12,973 nucleotides of DNA from Phlegmacium glaucopus (taxonomy: Eukaryota; Basidiomycota; Agaricomycetes; Agaricales; Cortinariaceae), in assembly GCA_015039465.1 (NCBI GenBank), contig MU130080.1, forward strand, positions 140,053-153,025, in the 5' to 3' direction. The translations under genes and the position numbers were made by a program. Below, piece by piece: positions 1-9,929 of the stretch (position 1 is the stretch's first letter; each line of letters begins with the position of its first letter). Below the pieces are notes generated by a model. That model saw nothing but the letters and a program-made list of their open reading frames with translations, was not told the DNA's origin and did no database searches.

Positions 1-5
1 ATGTC

Positions 6-1451
6 ATGATCCCACCGGCCTTTTCTATCACTCATCGTACAGCATCTTTGAGTTCTGCTGCATCTAATGCTGGCGGCAGGTACTCTGCATCATCTCCCTC
101 AGTAACTACTCAGTCCCACAGTCGCTCTGAGACCAGTAAACCAGCTTCAGTTCAACCAGGAGGCATTTCATCTGGCAAAGATGAGGTGGAACATCGTTAT
201 GTTGTCAATCAGACAGCTGTAGGAATGCGATATCGGGTATGTGCTTCTGCTATCAACTTACTTTCTTACATCTTTTTTTTTCTTTTTTATAGTCAATTGC
301 GAAGATTGAGGAGATCGAAGGAGCCTCGATACTCACAAAACGCAGCAATGTGAAGAAGTCAGTTCGCCCAACACTCAAGAATCTACCTTCCGAGACAACA
401 AACGGCTTCAACAATTTCATTTTGTATAAAGCCTACAACAAAGTCGGAGAGCTTGATGCGTGGGCGACGCTCCCTGATGACAAAATTGCTGAGCTATGGA
501 ATGAAGTCTTTGGTGACATATACCCCATTGCTATCAGTGCCAATGCAGGGGATGACAATCATTTATTTACTGTGATCAAAAAGCTCGTGAGTGTTTTTTT
601 CTTCAGGATTGCTTGTATGGCCTGATATCTTAAAATTTGTGATGGTTACTTAGATTTCTCGCGGAATTTCATCCCGAATATCAAACCGACTAGGCGAGGC
701 AGTTGTCATGGCTCTTGAGGATGAATACAACCGTCGTGAAATTTTTACAGTTGAAGACCGCACAGGATTCATCACTAATATGCTTGGGAACAACAACGAG
801 ACCAACCGGCCTTTCTTGTGGCAGACTACAGACGATGTAAAATGGCAGGGTGCTCAGGAAAACTTCCAGGTATGTGTCTACATCTCGGTTTGGTTTTGTT
901 AACTGACTTCAAGTTTATATTCAACTACAATGTATTACATATTGTAGGGCCTGTTCCTCGGTCGTTTGGTACTCAAAACACTTGCTGTCTTCGTCAACCT
1001 CATAACAAGTGTGCGTTATGACATTGCAAATTTCACACCATCTGAAAAACCACAAGGCGCGCTCATGCTATCAATCCAAGCAGTAAGTATTATGATATTC
1101 TACTGTTATGGCTGTCTTAGGATAATCATCTAGGTCCTTCGTGCTTTAACTTACTCGACAACTGGCAAATTTCAACCACCAAGTGGCAAAACCGGAAGCT
1201 TTTCGCAGGAGAACTGGGGTGATTACACAATACAAGACGGAAAACGAAAACGAAAACTCAAACGGCGTAGCACGCTCTATCAGAAACGGGTCGACAAAAT
1301 GACTGAGGACCACTGGATGGCCGTTATGGAGGGTGTTGCTGTATTTATTGCGAAACGGAAAGCACCCATGAAACAGGAAGAGAGTGTCGAAGTGGAGATG
1401 GATGAGGAGGAGGAGGAAGAGGCCTTATACAATCCTATGTTTCAAGTTTGA
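6..1451 (+). CDS. Five-exon gene for an uncharacterised, probably Agaricomycete-specific protein (5' end may lie outside the window)
   Basis: I do not recognise a named family. Exons 6-236, 293-586, 654-869, 948-1082 and 1134-1451 (TGA) join into an open frame of 397 codons. Introns of 56, 67, 78 and 51 bp all start GT, end AG and are phase 0. Residues 1-55 are Ser/Thr-rich and look disordered. Exons 2-4 look helical and folded. Exon 5 holds a PPSG...FSQENWGDY stretch (about residues 307-323), a basic GKRKRKLKRR patch (about 328-337) that could be a nuclear localisation signal, and an acidic Glu-rich tail before the stop. The tone of the C-terminal half reminds me of abundant lineage-specific hypothetical proteins of mushrooms, but that is an impression. 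ATG at 6 is the first possible start; the frame is open to base 3, so the real start may be upstream. The gene structure is well supported; the function is unknown. Confidence 0.75.
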
Positions 1452-1625
1452 GTGTGGGGCTACTTAACAAGTGTCTGCATGGCCTGTAATAGCTGGTACT
1501 AGGCAGGATGAGTGTATATTAATTAAATTTTGTGATATTTTATCGTGACTTTGGCTGTCTTTCACTTTGAACTTTATAAAGACGAAGGCTTCTTTCTCAA
1601 GCTTTAAAGGTAGAAGCATGTCTAC

Positions 1626-1645
1626 GAAAGACCACCAGGTCTTTC
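1626..1645. repeat. Perfect 8-bp inverted repeat (GAAAGACC / GGTCTTTC, 4-bp loop)
   Basis: GAAAGACC at 1626-1633 is followed by ACCA and then its exact complement at 1638-1645. GAAAGACC also occurs at 1733-1740 and 1745-1752, and a related GAAAGAC at 1669-1675, so the motif is locally enriched. It could be a remnant of a small mobile element or a chance cluster. No function is claimed. Confidence 0.55.
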
Positions 1646-2182
1646 ATGAGAAAATGGACCCGGCTTTTGAAAGACAGATCAGCTTTTTGTATTTTAAGTC
1701 TTTTATGCACTTTATGTCTTTGCGAAGACACGGAAAGACCCTGTGAAAGACCTCACGCTTTTCCTGATGTTATACATATATTAATTTTCCTTATCCTTGC
1801 GTGAACATAGCTTTCTAGCCTCAAATTGACCAGTATATTGTAATAATAGTAATATTAACCCCACCCTATATAGTACTGTATAGTAAATATATATCATTCC
1901 ATAGCGTGACCGTGATGCTTGACAGCGCTGTAAATAAAGGACCCTTTACTATGGCACTATGGTGCTGCCCAGTGCTGTCCGGTGCCGGTAAGCGGACCCT
2001 GAATTTACTGATGTGAGCTCACTACAGCCTTCATAATTTCATTTGTTTCTGCCCATCTCCTAAAAATTATGGGTGCCTAAGACTGCGCTTGTTGCGTCGC
2101 TGGGCTTCTTACACATGGGAGCCACAGTTTGTCTTAGACCCCTCATTTCTTTTATAATAGCTCAGGACACTTGTTTTGGCTA

Positions 2183-2201
2183 AAAGACCCTTTGGGTCTT
2201 T
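2183..2201. repeat. Perfect 8-bp inverted repeat (AAAGACCC / GGGTCTTT, 3-bp loop)
   Basis: AAAGACCC at 2183-2190, loop TTT, then GGGTCTTT at 2194-2201. It shares its core with the hairpin at 1626-1645, about 550 bp upstream. The pair may mark related repeat ends. A role as a transcript-end structure is not supported. Confidence 0.5.
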
Positions 2202-2979
2202 GCCCCAATAGCTACTATCACTCGACTACACGATTGATCGAGTATCTCGACATACCGGTCAATCTTCCTTTTTAAAATACACATGACTTTCCGACCGCAT
2301 AGACAGCATAGTAAACACTATAAAAAAGTACCAAAGATGGCATACATGCGCCCTTTGCGCGCAAGAAAAAAAAAGGGTCATTAGAATTTCAAGTTGGCAA
2401 TTAGGCCTGTTTTTCCTTGTTTTATTCTCTTTTACCTCTTTTTCAATTTTTGGATACCCAGTACTACGAACGGTAAACCTGCTTCAATGCTTCAAAGGCA
2501 GGATGTACAAGAAATACGCCCAAATATTTTTCAATTCTCTCAATTCAAGTTTTCTATGCCCGATCAAGGACTATCCAGAAGCCGACTGGGTAAACTCGCA
2601 CGAATAGGTGCCAACTTTCGGGGGCTCAGGTTGTCAAGACCGAGTTCTCATTACTGGAATGTACCAGAGACAGGACGGACGGATGTGAAACAAGAAAGTC
2701 AAATATGGATTCCAGGTAGATCTTGAGTGAACTTCTCAAAAAACTAAAGTCAATACTTACTTAGAGACTAAGACTGTTAGAGTAGGACTCCTTCATTGGC
2801 GAGCAGTTGTATCTTTATTATTGGTGTGACTTCGTTTTTGGGTCCTATCACAAGCGTCCGAGTCCTTCTAACCTTGGGGGGAAAATGATTTCAAACTTTT
2901 CTATTGAATTGAATACACGGTAGAAAAACAAAACATATATCGTTATGAACGCGTTGGACATATCATTGGCAGAATACAC

Positions 2980-5329
2980 TTAGCGTGTCGCCAATTTGAT
3001 TCTCAAAGGCAGATGCGTTCCTTTCTCCGGCAGGCCCTCAATCGTAGGCGCCATGACCACGAAACAGGCATCTCTGCGAACCTTCAAAGCCTCTGGCGTC
3101 AAATCAAATTCAAAGTTGGATACGAGCTCCACGAGGAAAGTACGCAGTTCTAGGACTGCAAATCTCCACCCAATGCATGCGCTAATCAAAAAAGTGATGA
3201 ATTCATAGGATTGTAAAGTTAAAGTTAAGTTTACCCACCGTACGCCACCAGAAAAGCTAAGTCTGTCAAAAGCCTCTGTCAGTTGAGCGCAAATCCTCAG
3301 TACAAAATATAACGTACACATTTGCCCACACTCCCACAGACGCAACGTTGTCCCCTTTGACCGGAGTAAGCCATCGATCAGGGTTGAAGGTATGCGTGTT
3401 AGCTCCAAAGACTTCTGTGTTTCTAACGAAATGATATCAGTGACAGATTTTAAATATCACAACTCCTAAGATGACTGACCTGTTGTAACCATTGACAGAG
3501 ACAGTTATCTTTTGGCCTTTCGGTATTGGGAGCTCTGTCATTATTTTTCCAGAAGATGTAATGAGGGGTTTTGATAACGGAAGGATGTCAGCTCTGTCGG
3601 ATTCTCTGAGTATGTTGTATACTACGGGGTGGAAACGAATAGATTCCTGGTTTCAAGGTAAGACAATATTAGCCAGTATTTGAACTCAGGCTGACCTTGA
3701 TGACGGCTGTAAGATACGGCATACCCTCAAAATCATTTGCGCTAAACTCAGAATCTCCTCGAGTCCGAATTTTTCGCTCCATGTCTTGAATTTCTTCACG
3801 AAGTCTGGTTTGCATTTCAGGATGTCGTGCCATTTCTAGGAGTGTCCAGGACAATGAACTCGCAGTAGTCTCATATCCAGCGATAAGAAGGGCTCTATCA
3901 TCGTCAAAGTCAGCAGAAACGTATGATAATGTGATATGACAAAACATACCTCATTTGAGACACTATTTCTTCCTCGCTCATACGAGTACTTGCTTCTTCA
4001 GATAAATTTGAACGAACTATGTTTTGGTACCTTTTAATGAGAGCTATACGCGGTTCTAAGATAAGACACACCTAACAGGCTCAAGATATCGCGACTGCCC
4101 TGCTTCCCCGCCATCACAGCTTGCGTTTTAGAATCAATCAATGACTTTGCAACCTTTGTTGCTACCGCAGATGAATGGCGGAGTAGTTGAATTCTAGGGT
4201 TGGAAGACATATCTGCTAACCGTTCAAGAGCGAATCGTGGAAGAAAATTGGCGGAAGCCTGTTTAAGCACGTCACTGGCCGTGTACTTCCCAAATACACC
4301 CAGACTACGTTGTGTTCGTGAGCACATCGTTAAAATTAATAATGGTATAGGAAGACCTACAATAGGTTTGAATAGGCTTGACCGAGTTCGTTGTCCCCGC
4401 CGTCCATGGATTCAAACTGGTAGTCAAAACCAGCTGAAATTTAATTCCAGCCGGTATATTTTTGAAGCTATAACACCAATAACATACCTTCCCCCATCGC
4501 ATCTAAAGTGGCAAGAGATGCCCATCGTGGCATATCCACAATACATGATTTATCTGGAGAAGCCAGGATAATGTCATTCCATCGGTTGGTAAGCTATATC
4601 CAATTTTTTTTAGTTTATTAATAAATGGATTGGAACAACGCAACATATACCTTTGCAGCATAGGCAGAAAAGGTAGGTACTAAATCTTTGCATTCCTTTG
4701 AGGCGAAGGCAGGGTTCATGATCTTTCTAAATCTTTTGTGATCATCGGCTAACACCATGTGTTTTTATCAGCGTATATCAGTCTGCGTTTATGATATTAA
4801 CTTACCATCAGCCCATAGGATACCCCGTCCAGCCATTAAACGAGATATCTCGCGACGGTCTGCCGGCTTAGAGTAACTATATCCACCCTGAAAAATATGT
4901 TGGAGAGCTTTTGGGTCCGAGATCAGGAGTCGGTCCTCCTATATTGATGTCATTGAGGGAATAGACATAATAGAGTAAATGCAGTCTTACGCCAAACGGG
5001 CCTTTAAATCTGACAACATCGCCATACATCTCTTGCCACCTGAAGTCAATCTATTCGAGAAAGCGTCAGGAGAACGAGATGATGGAGGGGTTCATTGAGG
5101 GATAAATGCCTCTCCAGCTTGGCTATGCATGTATTCTACTAAGCTGCCTGTCGAGTTTGTTATTATCATCAATCGACCGACAAGTAGCGAAGGTACCTAT
5201 TAGAAATGATTCTGGTTTCGGTCCACGTAAATCGGAGACAGTACTGTAGGTGAGCTTGCGATAGAGCACATAGAGAATTGATAGCACCAGTAGAGCTATA
5301 GGGAAGTTGAATGTTATCAGGGAGCCCAT
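2980..5329 (-). CDS. Cytochrome P450 monooxygenase, copy A (14 exons; GC splice donor in intron 2)
   Basis: Predicted heme-thiolate monooxygenase of 545 aa, anchored in the ER and dependent on a P450 reductase. Exons run 5329-5197, 5147-5110, 5050-4991, 4938-4806, 4748-4651, 4593-4488, 4433-4361, 4304-4072, 4016-3950, 3894-3696, 3646-3480, 3422-3318, 3262-3239 and 3181-2980 (TAA). Visible features: N-terminal membrane anchor (residues about 7-23), Pro-rich hinge GPKPES, I-helix AGYETT (319-324), K-helix ESIR (381-384), PERF-type FNPDRW (448-453) and heme loop FSGGVRACIG (474-483, ligand Cys481). An intron splits the heme loop just before the Cys codon. Length is typical of the superfamily. 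Thirteen introns are 49-59 bp; twelve are GT-AG. Intron 2 begins GC at 5109-5108 where copy B has GT; if it is retained, translation stops after about 62 residues. Phe128 replaces the Gln of copy B in the C-helix. The CYP family and substrate cannot be assigned. It may be functional with a GC-AG intron or an incipient pseudogene. Confidence 0.93.
5108..5109 (-). other. Non-canonical GC donor of intron 2, P450 copy A
   Basis: On the minus strand exon 2 ends GGAGAG and the intron starts GCATTT. The matching site in copy B (8427-8426) reads GTATTT. The acceptor at 5051 (ATAG) is normal and the exon 2-exon 3 phase is kept. Outside the GC, this donor does not resemble the strong AG/GCAAGT consensus usual for working GC-AG introns, so splicing may be weak. 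Confidence 0.8.
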
Positions 5330-5369
5330 GTCTGGAGCTTGGTTTCATAAATTCTTAAGATGATTGAGA

Positions 5370-5376
5370 TTTTATA
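5370..5376 (-). promoter_or_regulatory. TATA box of P450 copy A
   Basis: TATAAAA on the minus strand, 41 bp before the ATG at 5329, and conserved in place in copy B. This spacing implies a very short 5' untranslated leader. No regulator site can be named. Confidence 0.55.
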
Positions 5377-5494
5377 GGACATTATTGCAACTGATTACGA
5401 GAAAGCAAGTTTTACGAGCAGCCTATGACCTTCTATGGCATATTGACATGAGAAATGATCAGATATCCACAACCATGAGAAACGCGGATTGATA

Positions 5495-5820
5495 TTGGTT
5501 TGAGTGGGCCATTGCCTTCAGCACGGCAGATCCGAGTGCTACCAGATCAAGTGTCGAACAATAACGGCCATGACGTTTATTTTAAAGCTGATCCGGGAAC
5601 ATGCAGTTGTGGCTGGATGAGAGTCGTTCGTGCTCCTCCAATTGACTGGAAGCTTTCTAACTGAATTCCTAGAGCTTTGTAGATGACGCCTGTTGGTTTT
5701 GAGAGATTTGGTGGAATGAAAGATGGCAGACAAAGCTTTGGACTTTTGGTTCGACGCGCAGCCAAACGTCGGCACTTCAACTGAGTTTGAAATAAAATTG
5801 CCCTGCAGTGCAAAGTCCGA
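5495..5820. other. Unique spacer between the two P450 units
   Basis: This 326-bp segment has no counterpart next to the second unit. Two minus-strand frames of about 78 codons overlap here (5813-5577 and 5775-5539). The first has a fairly protein-like composition, but it has no splice context or recognisable motif, and two overlapping open frames argue for chance. It should also hold the distal promoter of copy A and the 3' flank of copy B. Confidence 0.5.
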
Positions 5821-6278
5821 GATCGAGGACTGATTCAGAAGCCGACGTGCTAGTTATCGTTTGTTTTAAAAAGGACACATAAATTATATGCCAACCCGTT
5901 CCACTTTTGGGGCTCAGGTTGTAAAGACCAAGTTCTCAATACTGAGAACTCGGAATCTACCAGAGACAGGACGGACGGATGTGAAATAAGAAAGATTCCA
6001 GTGGGGCACCAGTGCCGCACCACCTGATGTACGTTGAGATAGATCTTGAGTGAACTTCTCGCAAAAAAATTAGAGCCAATTCATATTTGGCTATTAGATC
6101 CGAGTCAATACTTACTAAGAGTTTATTGGTAAGCAATTGTATTATTAGAGGCGTCCTTCTAACCTTGGGGGAAAATGATTCCAAACTTATCTATTGAATT
6201 GAATACACGGTATAAAGAAAAAACATATATCGTTATGAACAGGTTGGACATATTATTGGCAAAATACCATGATCACAC

Positions 6279-8651
6279 TTAACGTGTCACCAATTTGATT
6301 CTCAAAGGCAGATGCGTTCCTTTCTCGGGCAGGCCTTCAATCGTGGGCGCCATGACCACCAAACAGGTCTCTCTGCGAACCTTCAAAGCCTCTGGCGTCA
6401 AATCAAATTCAAAGTTGGATATGAGCTCAACGAGGAAAGCATGCAATTCCAGGACTGCAAATCTCCACCCAATGCATGCGCTAATCAAAAGTGATGAATT
6501 CATAGGATTGTAAAGTTAAAGTTAAGTTTACCCACCGTACGCCACCAGAAAAGGTAAGTCTGTCAAAAGGCTCGGTCAGTTGGGGGCAGATGGTCAGCAC
6601 AAGGTATAACGTACAAATTGGCCCACACTCCCACAGACGCGACGTTGTCCCCTTTGACTGGAGTAAGCCATCGATCAGGGTTGAAGGTATGCGTGTTAGC
6701 TCCAAAGACTTCTGTGTTTCTAACAAATTGATATCGATATCAGTGACTGAATTTCAATATCAAAACCCCCAAGATGACTGACCTGTTGTAACCATTGACC
6801 GAAGCGATTATATTTTGGCCTTTTGGTATTGGAAGCTCTGTTATTACTTTTCCAGAAGATGTGATGAGGGGTTTTGACAATGGGAGGACGTCAGCTCTGT
6901 CGGATTCCCTGTATATGTTAAATGCCACGGGGTGGAAACGAATAGATTCCTGGTTTAAAGGTAAGACGATATTACCCAGTATTTGAGCTCAAGCTGACCT
7001 TGATGACGGCTGTAAGATACGGCATACTGTCAAAATCATTTGCGCTAAACTCAGAGTCTCCTCGGGTCTGAAATTTTCGCTCCATGTCTCGAATTTCGTC
7101 ACGAAGTCTGGTTTGCATTTCAGGATGTCGTGCCATTTCTAGAAGTATCCAGGATAATGTGGTCGCTGTAGTCTCATATCCAGCATTAATAACGGCCCTA
7201 TCATCGTTCAAGTCAGCAGGAATATATGACAATGTTATATGACAAAAACATACCTCATTTGAGCCATAATTTCTTCCTCGCTCATACGAGTACTTGCTTC
7301 TTCAGATAAATTTGAACGAACTATGTTTTAGTACCTTTTAATGAGAGTTATACGCGGTTCAACCTAAGGAAAGACCCACCTAACAGGCTCAAGATATCGC
7401 GACTGCCCTGCTTCCCTGTCATCACAACTTCCGTTTTAGCATCGACCAATGACTTTGAAACCTTTTTTGCTACCGCAGATGCATGGCGGAGTAGTTGAAG
7501 TCTGGGGTTGGAAGACATATCCGATAATCGTTCAAGAACGAATCGTGGAAGAAATTTGGCCAAGGCTTGTTTGAGCACGTCACTGGCCGTGAATTTCCCA
7601 AATACACCCAGACTACGTTGCGTTCGTGAGCACGTCGTTGATATTAATAATCTAATAATGATATAAGAAGACCTACAATAGATTTGCATAGGCTTGACCA
7701 AGTTCGTTATTCCCGCCTTCCATGGATTCAAACTGGTAGTCCAAACCAGCTGGAATTTATTTTGAGCTGATATATTTTGAAGCTATTAAAATAAGAACAT
7801 ACCTTCCCCCATCGCATCTAAAGTGGCAAGAGATGCCCATCGTGGTGTATCCACAACACATGATTTGTCTGGAGAAGCCAGAATCATGTCACTCCATCGG
7901 CTGGTAAGCTATATCCGATTTTTTTTAGTTTATTAATAAATGGATTGGAACAACGCAACATATACCTTCGCAGCATAGGCAGAAAATGTAGGTACTAAAT
8001 CTTTGCATTCCTTTGAGGCGAAGGCAGGGTTCATGATCTTTCTCTGCCTTTTGTGATCATCGGCTAACACCATGTGCTTTTATTAGTGTGTATAAGTCTA
8101 CGTTTATGGTATTAACTTACCATCAGCCCATAGGAGACCTCGTCCAGCCACCAAGCGGGATATCTCGCGACGGTCTGCCGGCTTATGGTAACGATACCCA
8201 GCCGTCTGTAAAATATATTGGAGCGCTTTTGGGTCCGAGATCAGAAGTCGGTCCTCCTTTATTGATGTTTCATTGAGGGGATAGACATAATAGAGTAAAC
8301 GCAGTCTTACCCCAAACGGGCCTTTAAATCTGACAACATCGCCGTACATCTCTTGCCACCTGAAGTCAATCTATTCAAGAACGTCAGGAGAAAGGGGTGA
8401 GTGTGGGGTTCATTGAAGTACAAATACCTCTCCAGCTTGGCTTTGCATGTATTCTACTAAGCTGCCTGTCGAGTTTATTATTATCATCAATCGACCGACA
8501 AAGAAGTAGTGTAGATACCTAATAGAAATGACTCTGGTTTCGGTCCACGTAAATCGGAGACAATACTGTAGGTGAGCTTGCGATAGAGCACATAGAGAAT
8601 CGATAGCACCAGTAAGGCTATAGGAAAATTGAATGGTATTAGGGAGCCCAT
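6279..8651 (-). CDS. Cytochrome P450 monooxygenase, copy B (14 exons, intact)
   Basis: Predicted ER-anchored heme-thiolate monooxygenase of 546 aa. Exons run 8651-8519, 8465-8428, 8370-8311, 8256-8121, 8063-7966, 7908-7803, 7749-7677, 7612-7380, 7320-7254, 7197-6999, 6949-6783, 6719-6615, 6559-6536 and 6480-6279 (TAA). All thirteen introns (49-64 bp) are GT-AG, and exon lengths equal those of copy A except exon 4, which has one extra codon. Visible features: anchor (about 7-23), C-helix DDHKRQRK (124-131), I-helix AGYETT (320-325), K-helix ESIR (382-385), FNPDRW (449-454) and heme loop FSGGVRACIG with ligand Cys482. An ATG at 8705 is in frame, but it precedes and spans the TATA box; copy A lacks it, so the start at 8651 is preferred. 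About 68 residues differ from copy A, with clusters in exons 4, 8, 10 and 11. The reaction is probably hydroxylation or a related oxidation of a small lipophilic molecule; the substrate is unknown. Confidence 0.95.
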
Positions 8652-8692
8652 GTCTGGAGCTTGGGTACAGAGATTTCTTAAGATGACTGGGG

Positions 8693-8699
8693 TTTTATA
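8693..8699 (-). promoter_or_regulatory. TATA box of P450 copy B
   Basis: TATAAAA on the minus strand, 42 bp before the ATG at 8651, matching the copy A site. A CCAAT pentamer on the same strand at 8734-8730 lies in an insertion that copy A lacks, so the two promoters may differ in strength or control. Confidence 0.55.
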
Positions 8700-8844
8700 G
8701 GACATTGCAACTGATGACCAAGTTTTATGATTGGCTAGTACCTAATTAGCATCATGTATAAACTCAATTGCAGTCTACGACCTTCTATGGCATATTGACA
8801 TGAGAAATGAGCAGATGTCTGCAACCATGAGAAACGGACTGATA

Positions 8845-9312
8845 AGCTACTCTGAAACGCTCATCCTCTCTTATTCCTTAGCCATGCCCTGGAATCGCAA
8901 AGCCACCGTAGCACATAGCAAGTTGAGAGGCTGCAAGAGGGATTTTATCAGTCAAGCGACGAAAGTCCAGGAGCAGACAGCTGCAGACTAGATTTATCAG
9001 ATGCAAATGAGGGAAGGACCACCGGATGATGACCCGCCTGTACATCAATTTTGACACGGGTCAGATGACGTAACGAAAGACTAGCATGCCAATATTTAAA
9101 TAATACTGCAACTGGGTGACGTACCAGAGATTAGATCCAGCTAAACCTCTCAAGATGGCACGCTCCAAAATGAAATTTCACAGGAATGCTAATAATCACA
9201 ATATGAAAGGTTCATACTGATCTTCCGCATGATATCTCAAAAAAGGTCCTGTCAAAAATGGGCTGCGAGTTGCCGTAACCTCGAAACTCTATTTCTGATG
9301 AGGTACAAATCA
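8845..9312. other. Intergenic DNA, no gene seen
   Basis: A 63-codon plus-strand frame at 8800-8991 crosses the end of the duplicated unit and has no motif or splice context. TGACGTAA at 9066-9073 and GTGACGTA at 9117-9124 resemble bZIP (CRE-like) sites. That is weak evidence, and their distance from either P450 promoter makes a role speculative. Confidence 0.5.
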
Positions 9313-9895
9313 TTAGTTAATGAGGATCACAGCCGTGGAAACAAGTTTTCCCAAACTCCTTGCAAGCAGCAGGACTGAAAACAATTATGACGTATATGAT
9401 TTGACACAATCTTCCATATATCTCCACTTGCATCAGAAATAGGCTTCATTTAAAAAGATAGAGGGATATGAACGTCACAATAGAATACCTTCTTGACCAC
9501 TTTCGGGGTTTGGAAGAGCAGGCGACCCGGCTGTTCCATTCAGCACCAAGCGGGTTTTCCATGGCTCGTTCAAAATGAGCTTTTCTCGTGTAAGGATAGG
9601 GTAAGGCAGATCTTTCGTGAAGTATTTTGCAGCTTTCTTATTTTGTTTCTCCGAGATGATATGCTTTTGTTAAAATCGACACAGGTGCCAGTCCAGCAAT
9701 TTTCTTGATTCGTGGAGGTTTAAAAGGGCGATTTGTATTCCAGAGCCTCTCGACAGCCCCGTAGGGAGGCCGACGGTATCAGCAACGCACTAAAGTGATA
9801 GACACGTCATCTTACCCAGCCAGGTATCGACGACCGTATCGTTGTATCCACGTCATGATTGTGTATGGCTGTACAAAATCAATACCGATTTTGTC

Positions 9896-9929
9896 AACAT
9901 TGCACCTGTTTGAACATTGCACCTGTTTG
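9896..9929. repeat. Perfect 17-bp tandem duplication
   Basis: AACATTGCACCTGTTTG occurs twice, back to back. On the minus strand each copy carries CAG/GTGCAA, a splice-donor-like AGGT. The duplication lies inside exon 2 of the proposed disrupted gene; removing exactly one copy gives an uninterrupted reading frame through the exon. Confidence 0.85.

Larger units (their letters stand above)
1452..2561. other. Non-coding intergenic stretch, AT-rich, with small hairpins
   Basis: I see no convincing exon on either strand. The stretch after 1451 is T-rich and would hold the 3' end of the upstream gene. Between 1575 and 1755 the motif AAAGACC or its complement recurs, and there is a second AAAGACCC hairpin near 2190. 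A tract around 1860-1890 is TA-rich. A plus-strand frame from 2394 has a hydrophobic beginning but no ATG, and its end runs into the duplicated P450 flank, so I do not call it a gene. Confidence 0.6.
2562..5494. repeat. Tandem duplication, unit 1 (contains P450 copy A)
   Basis: This block matches 5821-8844 in the same orientation from the GATCAAGGACT stretch at 2562 to the GAGAAACG...GATA stretch ending near 5494. The match covers the 3' flank, every exon and intron of the P450, the promoter and about 160 bp upstream of the start codon. The two units differ by substitutions and small indels. Unit 2 has extra sequence around 6000-6040, and its upstream flank has an insertion near 8720-8770. 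A unique 326-bp spacer separates the units. The ends were placed by eye and may be off by some tens of bases. Confidence 0.85.
5821..8844. repeat. Tandem duplication, unit 2 (contains P450 copy B)
   Basis: Direct repeat of 2562-5494. Similarity includes introns: intron 5 differs at one of 57 positions by my count. That argues for a recent duplication or later gene conversion. Around 6000-6040 this unit has a short GC-richer insertion in the 3' flank (containing GGCAC-CA-GTGCC) that is missing from unit 1. Confidence 0.85.

Noticed and set aside
2394..2726. Plus-strand 110-codon frame with a hydrophobic, signal-peptide-like beginning
   Set aside because: It starts at TTG; the first ATG lies after the hydrophobic part. 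Its second half is the duplicated 3' flank of the P450, and the matching region at 5821-6050 does not preserve the frame.
2996..3683. Plus-strand frames over the P450 genes (also 6295-6986 and 4200-4571)
   Set aside because: They are antisense shadows of P450 exons 6-14, whose minus-strand frames carry the heme, PERF, ExxR and I-helix motifs.
5539..5813. Two overlapping minus-strand 78-codon frames in the spacer between P450 units
   Set aside because: Two frames open over the same bases, no homologous copy in the second unit, no motif; likely chance, although the 5813-5577 frame has a fairly protein-like composition.
8487..8705. Upstream in-frame ATG at 8705 as start of P450 copy B
   Set aside because: It would place the TATA box inside the coding region, and copy A has no equivalent start; the MGSL start at 8651 begins the membrane anchor in both copies.
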